From contig NZ_CP117866.1 of NCBI RefSeq assembly GCF_028736035.1, positions 11,201,001 through 11,265,000 on the forward strand: a stretch of DNA of 64,000 nt. Reading direction: 5' to 3'. The stretch is from Streptomyces sp. T12 (GTDB lineage Bacteria; Actinomycetota; Actinomycetes; Streptomycetales; Streptomycetaceae). Below, one piece after another: positions 58,861-64,000 of the stretch (within the stretch, counting starts at the first letter, position 1; every line of letters starts with the position of its first letter). The notes beneath the pieces are model-generated. The model saw nothing but the letters and a program-made list of their open reading frames with translations, was not told the DNA's origin and did not search any database. The translations under genes were made by a program, and so were the position numbers.

Positions 58861-59835
58861 TCACCGCCGCGTCGTCTTCGTCGAGCGGTGCCCGGGCACG
58901 CTGCCCGAGGCAAGCGCCTGGGCGTAGGTGTCCGGGTTGTAGAGCGGGAGCTCGCCGGTGGCGTCTGTCGTCTTCATGTAGTCGAGCATCAGTTCCTGGC
59001 CGTCCTTCGACATGACTCTGGTGAAGAACTCGGCGCGTTCGACGTGGAGTCCGTCCTCCAGGGGCATCGAGCCGCCGAAGTACACCGACCTCTTGGCGGC
59101 CGCGACCGACCCCTTCGACCGCCGGCCGAAGTGCTCCGCGAGTTCGACCGCCTGCGCGACGACCTTGTCCTGGGGTACGACCTTGTCGACCGCCCCGTTG
59201 GCGAGCGCCTCCGCAGGCGTGAACGGCTTGCCTTCGAGGATCGCGGCCAAGGACCGGTGGGTGCCGATCAGGCGGGTCAGCCGCTGGGTGCCGCCTCCGC
59301 CCGGAATGATGCCGAGGAGGATTTCGGGCTGGCCGATGAAGAAGTCCCCGTCGGCCATGACCCGCAGATCGCATGCCCAGGCGAACTCGGCGCCGAGGCC
59401 GAGAGCCGAACCGTTGAGGGCGGCGACGAAGAGGACACCGCTGGCGTTCATCCGGAGGAAGGTCGTGTGCAGACGCTCCAGCTGGAGGGCCCCGCGCATC
59501 GGGGTCCTGCGCATCACGGGCCCGAGGAGACGGGACCGGTCCACGTGCTTGGCCATGCGTACGACGGCGGCGGCACCGCGCCGGCCGACCGTCGGGCTCG
59601 CGGCGCCCTCTTCCTGCAGCCACCGGACCGCGGCATGGCTGACGAACCGCTCGGGATGTGCCCCGGTGAAGACGACGGCACGGATGCTCGGATCGCGGTC
59701 GACCCGGTTCACCAGCTTGTCCAGCTGCTGGGCGATATCGAGGCCGAACAACTGGTGCGGGCCGCCGTCGACCCGGACGACAAGGACGGCTCCGCGGTCC
59801 TCGATCTCCAGATGACCCTTGTCTTTGTATGGCAT
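58861..59835 (-). CDS. enoyl-CoA hydratase/isomerase family protein
   Basis: This 324-residue crotonase-fold protein has VVRVDGGPHQLFGLDIAQQL, VFTGAHPERFVSHAAVRWL, VAALNGSALGLGAEFAWACD and GQPEILLGIIPGGGGTQRLT, with the second catalytic glutamate in place. A 60-residue insert (SPTVGRRGAAAVVRMAKHVD and following) lengthens the protein between the two oxyanion elements. First gene of the operon facing TetR at 60047; expression is probably de-repressed by an acyl-CoA or free acid ligand of that regulator. Confidence 0.88.
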   Translation of the reverse strand: MPYKDKGHLEIEDRGAVLVVRVDGGPHQLFGLDIAQQLDKLVNRVDRDPSIRAVVFTGAHPERFVSHAAVRWLQEEGAASPTVGRRGAAAVVRMAKHVDRSRLLGPVMRRTPMRGALQLERLHTTFLRMNASGVLFVAALNGSALGLGAEFAWACDLRVMADGDFFIGQPEILLGIIPGGGGTQRLTRLIGTHRSLAAILEGKPFTPAEALANGAVDKVVPQDKVVAQAVELAEHFGRRSKGSVAAAKRSVYFGGSMPLEDGLHVERAEFFTRVMSKDGQELMLDYMKTTDATGELPLYNPDTYAQALASGSVPGHRSTKTTRR

Positions 59836-60000
59836 GGATTCTGCTCCCGTGCTGAGTTCATGGGGGAGTGCAAAGCGAGTGAGGGAGGGGCTGCCGGCGC
59901 CAGGAATCTGGGACAGTGCGTGAAAGCCCGTCCGGGGAGGCGCGCCCGTGTCCGAAACGGCACGTCACTCGAGATGTGTACTATTGCCGTGACGAGTTAC

Positions 60001-60013
60001 ATAACCAAGTTAT
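60001..60013. promoter_or_regulatory. TetR operator, ATAAC-N3-GTTAT copy 1
   Basis: ATAACCAAGTTAT has perfect 5-bp inverted arms. It lies in an AT-rich gap between the divergent hydratase (start 59835) and TetR (start 60047) genes. The same motif with a different spacer occurs at 61685. Confidence 0.7.
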
Positions 60014-60046
60014 TTCAAGAGTGTCAATGGTGGAGGCGCGAGAGGC

Positions 60047-60730
60047 ATGGCAGGGCGGCCGAGGCTCGATGACGCACCGGAGCGGCTGGTGCGAGCCGCT
60101 GTCGGCCTGCTGGCCGAACAGGGGCCGTCGGCCATCAAGGCGCGTACGGTGGCATCCGCGAGCGGGCTGTCGACGATGGTCGTCTACGGCCACTTCGGTG
60201 GGATCCCCGAACTGATGCGCGCCGTCGCCGACCACGGCTTCAGGGAACTCGGCGCGGCGTTCGCCCAGGTGCCGGTGACGGATGATCCGATCGCGGATCT
60301 CTTCGCCATGGCTCTGACCTGCCGCCGAGTGGCCCACGAGAACCCTCACCTGTACGACCTGATGTTCGGCCTGTCCACTCGTGCGACGTACCGGCCGCTG
60401 TCGGACGCGGACCTTCGCTTCAGCGGACATTCGCCGGCCTTCCGAGAAGCCCACGCCCATATCGCCGCGGCATGTCAACGGCTCGTGGACTCGGGCAGGG
60501 CCGAGCGGCAGGAACCTGAAGTCATAGCCGCCCAGTTGTGGAGTCTGGTCCACGGGTACATCACCCTTGAGCTGGCCGACCACTTCGGCGAGTTCGAGGA
60601 TCCCGTGGTGCAGGTGATGCTGCCGATGGGCGTGAACTTCTCTGTCGGTCTGGGCGACGAGCGGGAACGGGCCGAAGCCTCGCACGAGGCGGGCGCGCGC
60701 CTTTACGACTCGATCGTTCAAGGTCGGTGA
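60047..60730 (+). CDS. TetR family regulator of the ligase/hydrolase/hydratase operon and SDR
   Basis: This 227-residue TetR protein has an HTH in RAAVGLLAEQGPSAIKARTV and ASGLSTMVVYGHFGGIPEL, and a TetR_C domain with MALTCRRVAHENPHLYDLMF. It is divergent from the three-gene operon and convergent with the SDR at 60779. Identical-type operators at 60001 and 61685 suggest that it controls both. Confidence 0.9.
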   Translation: MAGRPRLDDAPERLVRAAVGLLAEQGPSAIKARTVASASGLSTMVVYGHFGGIPELMRAVADHGFRELGAAFAQVPVTDDPIADLFAMALTCRRVAHENPHLYDLMFGLSTRATYRPLSDADLRFSGHSPAFREAHAHIAAACQRLVDSGRAERQEPEVIAAQLWSLVHGYITLELADHFGEFEDPVVQVMLPMGVNFSVGLGDERERAEASHEAGARLYDSIVQGR

Positions 60731-60778
60731 AAGTCGGTAGGGCAGGTCGCTGTCCCGCGCGGGACTACCCGTGTGCGG

Positions 60779-61675
60779 CTAGGGCGACTTGGTCTCCGCG
60801 GCAGAGGTACCGGTGCCCGGCGTGAGCTGGTCATGCCTCCCCAGCGCCGCGACCTCCCGTTCGAGGGACGGAACTGCACGGGCCGCGAAGCGCCTCGCCC
60901 ATGGCCAGGCCGGTGGCGAATTCAGCGCTGCCTTGGCCCAGTTGGCCACGACGACCGCGCGCGGGACGTACACGCGGCTGCGGCGGCGCACGAGCCCGTC
61001 GACGATCGCGGCAGCCGCTCGGTCGGCACTCGTGGTGACATTGCCTGGGTAGGGAAGCCGGTTGCGCAGGCCCTGGAACGAGGGGAGGTCCACCTCGGCG
61101 CCCCGGACGAGATCCGTGTCGATCCAGGAGGGGTGCACCAGGCCGACCGTGACGCCGAGGTGCGCCACCTCCTGGCGATAGGTCAGGGCGAGCAGCTCGG
61201 CCGCGGCCTTGCTGGCGCCATAGGAGGCCATCGCCGCCAGCGGCATGAAGGACAGCGCGGACGCCACAACCAGCACGTGTCCCCGGCTGCGCTCCAGATG
61301 GGGTGTCACGTACTTGAGGGTCCGGAAGACACCGTTCAGATTGATGTCCAGGACCCGCTCGAACGACGCCTCGTCCGTCTGCCGCACGGTCCCGTACGCC
61401 ACGACGCCGGCATTGGCGACGACGAGATCGATGCCGCCCATGACCCCCGCAGCCTCGTCGATCGCTGACCGCAGGACGGTGCCGTCGCGCACATCGGCCT
61501 CACGCCAGGAAGCGGCGGGGCCCAGATCGCGGGCGAGGTCACGGAGCCGATCGGGCTCCAGTCCGATCAAGGTCACCTGAGCGCCTCGGGCGATGGCCAG
61601 GCGGGCCACCTTCTCGCCGATGCCGCGCGCCGCTCCGGTGACAACCAGCTTTCTGCCCAGCAAGTCACGTTTCAT
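60779..61675 (-). CDS. short-chain dehydrogenase/reductase (SDR), long form
   Basis: This 298-residue SDR has VVTGAARGIGEKVARLAIAR, LVVANAGVVAYGTVRQTDEA and the active-site ASALSFMPLAAMASYGASKA with Y-x-x-x-K. A C-terminal extension of about 50 residues includes hydrophobic and proline-rich segments (NSPPAWPWARRFA) that may associate with membrane. The start codon is 10 bp from operator copy 2, so TetR control is likely. Its relation to the ligase operon suggests oxidation or reduction of the same substrate. Confidence 0.9.
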   Translation of the reverse strand: MKRDLLGRKLVVTGAARGIGEKVARLAIARGAQVTLIGLEPDRLRDLARDLGPAASWREADVRDGTVLRSAIDEAAGVMGGIDLVVANAGVVAYGTVRQTDEASFERVLDINLNGVFRTLKYVTPHLERSRGHVLVVASALSFMPLAAMASYGASKAAAELLALTYRQEVAHLGVTVGLVHPSWIDTDLVRGAEVDLPSFQGLRNRLPYPGNVTTSADRAAAAIVDGLVRRRSRVYVPRAVVVANWAKAALNSPPAWPWARRFAARAVPSLEREVAALGRHDQLTPGTGTSAAETKSP

Positions 61676-61684
61676 GGCGGCAAC

Positions 61685-61697
61685 ATAACTTCGTTAT
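61685..61697. promoter_or_regulatory. TetR operator, ATAAC-N3-GTTAT copy 2
   Basis: ATAACTTCGTTAT lies directly upstream of the SDR start (61675, reverse). Its arms match copy 1 exactly. Confidence 0.7.
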
Positions 61698-61782
61698 TTA
61701 TTGAGCGCAAGATGTCGCGTGTATGAACTGTCGCCGCTCCACCTGCTGGGTCTCACGACTGGACGAACCTATGCTGACTGTC

Positions 61783-62280
61783 ATGAGGCGGACATCCTTT
61801 GCGCACTGGCCCTGTTCGATCGCGCGCACCATGGACTTGCTCGGGGACTGGTGGACGCCGTTGGTGCTGCGTGAGGCGTTCTACGGGATCCGGCGGTTCG
61901 ACGCGTTCCAGGTGTCACTGGGGATCGCGCGCAACACATTGACGGACCGGTTGCGCCGGCTGGTGGACGAGGGACTGCTGGAGAAACGGCCGTACCAGAC
62001 GGAGCCGGTTCGGTACGACTACGTGCTCACGGAGAAGGGGCGCGACTTCTACGGTGTGCTGCTGGTGATGAACCGGTGGGGGGACCGCTGGCTGTCCGGT
62101 GAAGAGGGCCCGCCGGTAGTCATGCATCACGAGGTCTGCGGACAGGAAGCCCATGCCGAGGTGGTGTGTTCTTCCTGCGGCGAGCAGATGACCGCGGAGA
62201 ACACCAGTCCTCGGATGGGCCCCGGCTATCCGCCACATCTGGCCGAACGGCCGGATGTGCGGGAGCGTTTCGCCGGCTGA
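61783..62280 (+). CDS. HxlR family regulator with C-terminal zinc-ribbon-like motif
   Basis: This 165-residue HxlR protein starts MRRTSFAHWPCSIARTMDLL and has GDWWTPLVLREAFYG, FQVSLGIARNTLTDRLRRLV and a wing with YDYVLTEKGRDFY. A tail with VCGQEAHAEVVCSSCGEQM carries four cysteine/histidine ligands, likely a small zinc-binding motif. An ATG at 61771 is an alternative start. It is co-directional with, and 113 bp upstream of, the SRPBCC gene. Confidence 0.88.
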   Translation: MRRTSFAHWPCSIARTMDLLGDWWTPLVLREAFYGIRRFDAFQVSLGIARNTLTDRLRRLVDEGLLEKRPYQTEPVRYDYVLTEKGRDFYGVLLVMNRWGDRWLSGEEGPPVVMHHEVCGQEAHAEVVCSSCGEQMTAENTSPRMGPGYPPHLAERPDVRERFAG

Positions 62281-62393
62281 CTCAGCGGCTCTGCCGGGGC
62301 TGCGTTTCCCTTGACATGTGAGTCTATCTACGCAACTTTACTGGTCACGTCAGGTCATGGGAGTTCTCGGATCGGCATGGAGGCTGCAGGAAC

Positions 62394-62927
62394 ATGGAGT
62401 GGACAGGCGCGCGCTATGCGGACAAGCCGACGGTGGAGGTCCGCACCTGGATCGCTGCTGCGCCCGAACAGGTGTGGACGCTCGTGTCCGACATCGAGTT
62501 GATGCCGCGTATGAGCTCCGAGCTGCAGTACGTCGAATGGCTGGACGGCAGGACCGCCCCTGCTCTGGGAGCCCGGTTCATCGGCCGGAGCAAGCACGAG
62601 GCGCTCGGGGAGTGGACCACCACATCCCACATCGTCGAGTACGAGCCGCCGAGGCTGCTTGCCTGGGGCGTCGAGGACCCGCAGAACCCAACGGCGATCT
62701 GGCGGTTCACGTTGGAGCCGCAGGGCAGTGGCACTCTGCTGAGCGAATGGATGCAGATGGGGCCGGCCCGTTCGGGCCTCTCCTTCGCCATCGATCGCAT
62801 GCCGGAGAAGGAGCAGAAGATCGTCTTCGTGCGCATGCGGGAGTTCGAGGCCAACATGACCATCACCCTCGAAGAGATCAAGAAGCTGGCCGAGAGGGCC
62901 CAGCCCGCGGGCGAGGCGAGGCCCTGA
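62394..62927 (+). CDS. SRPBCC family protein (polyketide cyclase/dehydrase-like)
   Basis: This 177-residue helix-grip protein has VEVRTWIAAAPEQVWTLVSD and MSSELQYVEWLDG, typical of polyketide_cyc2/START-like proteins that bind a hydrophobic ligand. The fold is seen with LAWGVEDPQNPTAIWRFTLE as its central strands. Its stop overlaps the start of the LLM gene by one base, a sign of co-translation. It may present or bind the substrate of that enzyme. Confidence 0.85.
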   Translation: MEWTGARYADKPTVEVRTWIAAAPEQVWTLVSDIELMPRMSSELQYVEWLDGRTAPALGARFIGRSKHEALGEWTTTSHIVEYEPPRLLAWGVEDPQNPTAIWRFTLEPQGSGTLLSEWMQMGPARSGLSFAIDRMPEKEQKIVFVRMREFEANMTITLEEIKKLAERAQPAGEARP

Positions 62928-63988
62928 TGCGTACCTCCACCACGATCGAAGCTTCCGGGAGCGACTGGCGGGAGATCGTCGCCTATGTCACCGAGGCGGA
63001 GAAGCTCGGTCTCGACATCTGCTGGGTGGCGGAGGCGTGGGGCTCCGAGGCCCCCTCGCCGTTGGGCTACCTCGCGGCGAAGACCGAGCGCATGCTCCTC
63101 GGATCCGGAATCATCCAACTCGGCACCCGCACGCCGATGGCCATCGCCCGCGCCGCGATCACACTGTCGCAGATCTCCCAGGGGCGCTTCCTTCTCGGAC
63201 TGGGCCCCTCCGGACCGCAGGTGATCGAGGGGCTGCACGGCGTGCCCTTCGCCCGGCCGCTGGCGCGGATGCGGGAGACCGTCGAGATCGTGCGGGAGGC
63301 CGCCGCGGGCGGCAAAGTCTCCTACTCAGGACAGGAGTTCCGGATTCCACTGCCGGGCGCGGAGGCGAAGCCCATGCGTCTGTCGATGCGTGCCGAGCAT
63401 GACATTCCGGTCTACCTCGCCACTCTCTCGCCGAAGATGCTGCACCTGACCGGTGAGATCGCCGATGGGTGGCTGGGCACCAGTTTCGTGCCCGAGGGCG
63501 CCAAGGAGGCGTACTTCGACCACCTGGACCAGGGCCTGGCCACCGCCGGTCGCGCCCGTGCCGACCTCGACATCTGCCAAGGTGCCGAGGTCGCCTTCGC
63601 GGACGACGAGGACGCGCTGAGCGCGATGGTGGCCGGACGCAGGAAGGAACTGGCCTTCAGCCTCGGCGGCATGGGTTCCGCGACCACGAACTTCTACAAC
63701 AACGCCTACAGCCGCCAGGGTTGGGCCGAGGCGGCGGCTGAAGTCCGGACACGTTGGCAGGCTGGGGACCGGGACGGCGCGGCCGGCTTGGTCACCGACG
63801 AAATGGTCCTGGCGACCACTCTGATCGGAACCGAGGCCATGGTGCGCCAGCGGCTGCGTGTGTGGCGCGACGCCGGTGTGGACACCGTACGTTTTTATCC
63901 GGCCGGAGAGACTCTCGACGCTCGGCTCACCACTCTCGGCCGGGCCATCGACCTGGTCCGTGACATCGAGGACGAGGCGGCACGGTAG
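62927..63988 (+). CDS. LLM class oxidoreductase (F420- or FMN-dependent)
   Basis: This 353-residue luciferase-like protein has VAYVTEAEKLGLDICWVAEA, GSGIIQLGTRTPMAIARAAI, ISQGRFLLGLGPSGPQVIEG and PVYLATLSPKMLHLTGEIAD. The ARAAITLSQ and GLGPSGPQV blocks match F420-dependent hydride transferases of actinobacteria rather than classical luciferases. It is translationally coupled to the SRPBCC gene and under the upstream HxlR. The gene ends 12 bases before the window edge. Confidence 0.9.
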   Translation: MRTSTTIEASGSDWREIVAYVTEAEKLGLDICWVAEAWGSEAPSPLGYLAAKTERMLLGSGIIQLGTRTPMAIARAAITLSQISQGRFLLGLGPSGPQVIEGLHGVPFARPLARMRETVEIVREAAAGGKVSYSGQEFRIPLPGAEAKPMRLSMRAEHDIPVYLATLSPKMLHLTGEIADGWLGTSFVPEGAKEAYFDHLDQGLATAGRARADLDICQGAEVAFADDEDALSAMVAGRRKELAFSLGGMGSATTNFYNNAYSRQGWAEAAAEVRTRWQAGDRDGAAGLVTDEMVLATTLIGTEAMVRQRLRVWRDAGVDTVRFYPAGETLDARLTTLGRAIDLVRDIEDEAAR

Positions 63989-64000
63989 GGGCACGGCCGG

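Noticed and set aside
1..64000. tRNA or rRNA genes and tRNA-borne attachment sites
   Set aside because: No segment with a T-loop GGTTCGAATCC-like sequence and matching acceptor stem, and no rRNA-like stretch, was noticed; integration at a tRNA gene is therefore not supported inside the window.

Overview
The window looks like an accessory stretch of a Streptomyces (or closely related actinomycete) chromosome or large linear replicon. The evidence is very high GC with strong third-position bias, frequent GTG starts, purine-rich Shine-Dalgarno sequences, and families typical of the group: CbtA/CbtB with a cobalamin riboswitch, CGNR zinc-finger regulator, F420/LLM-type oxidoreductase, secreted I36 proteins, degraded SpoIIE/HATPase and Tn554-like recombinases. 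No rRNA, tRNA, CRISPR array or replication origin was found. All product names come from reading translated sequence against remembered family motifs; no database search was run.

Layout. 1-2.1 kb: a partial TetR gene divergent from a class II aldolase/PfkB kinase operon. 2.4-4.3 kb: cobalt-uptake genes cbtA/cbtB under a cobalamin riboswitch, divergent from a histidine-phosphatase-like protein that has lost its catalytic histidines. 4.4-8 kb: two tandem secreted I36-type proteins, an HTH regulator and a membrane protein. 7.9-12.6 kb: a redox group (MpaB-like oxygenase, Rieske oxygenase, Baeyer-Villiger-type monooxygenase, metallo-beta-lactamase-fold protein). 12.7-13.8 kb: decayed methyltransferase and amidohydrolase. 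13.9-23 kb: alpha/beta hydrolases, a quinone-oxidoreductase-type MDR, two paralogous TetR genes, HxlR/thioesterase and an Old Yellow Enzyme. Several of these share one palindromic promoter motif. 23-29 kb: propionyl/acetyl-CoA synthetase type ligase, an HSL-type esterase, a broken iron alcohol dehydrogenase and a 3-hydroxyisobutyryl-CoA hydrolase-like enzyme. 29.5-35.7 kb: a TetR-controlled operon (MDR, alpha/beta hydrolase, EthD-like protein, enoyl-CoA hydratase) and an SDR/TetR divergent pair. 35.7-41.8 kb: an insertion graveyard (IS5-type transposase pieces, truncated TetR, PfkB remnant, two head-to-head truncated recombinase modules) enclosing another TetR/hydrolase pair. 42-45.7 kb: a MerR regulon (MDR, SDR, DJ-1/PfpI protein). 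46-52.7 kb: TetR, enoyl-CoA isomerase, a molybdopterin oxidoreductase, a KorA remnant, 7Fe-type ferredoxin, moaA, a moeA-like chimera and a recombinase fragment. 53-64 kb: MDR/HxlR pair, CGNR regulator/haloacetate-dehalogenase-like hydrolase pair, an acyl-CoA ligase/hydrolase/hydratase operon and an SDR sharing a TetR operator, then HxlR, SRPBCC protein and LLM oxidoreductase.

How it works together (inference). The island repeats one theme: a small-molecule-responsive repressor (TetR, HxlR or MerR) next to a hydrolase, an MDR or SDR oxidoreductase and CoA-dependent enzymes. Five alpha/beta hydrolases share a D-x-W-D-P motif and three MDRs are close paralogues, which suggests local duplication of a hydrolase/MDR/repressor cassette. 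Recurrent palindromes link promoters up to 19 kb apart, so the region may act as a layered xenobiotic or secondary-metabolite catabolic/detoxification network rather than as isolated genes. Between these modules are many truncated or frameshifted genes and recombinase pieces, so the island has been repeatedly rearranged.
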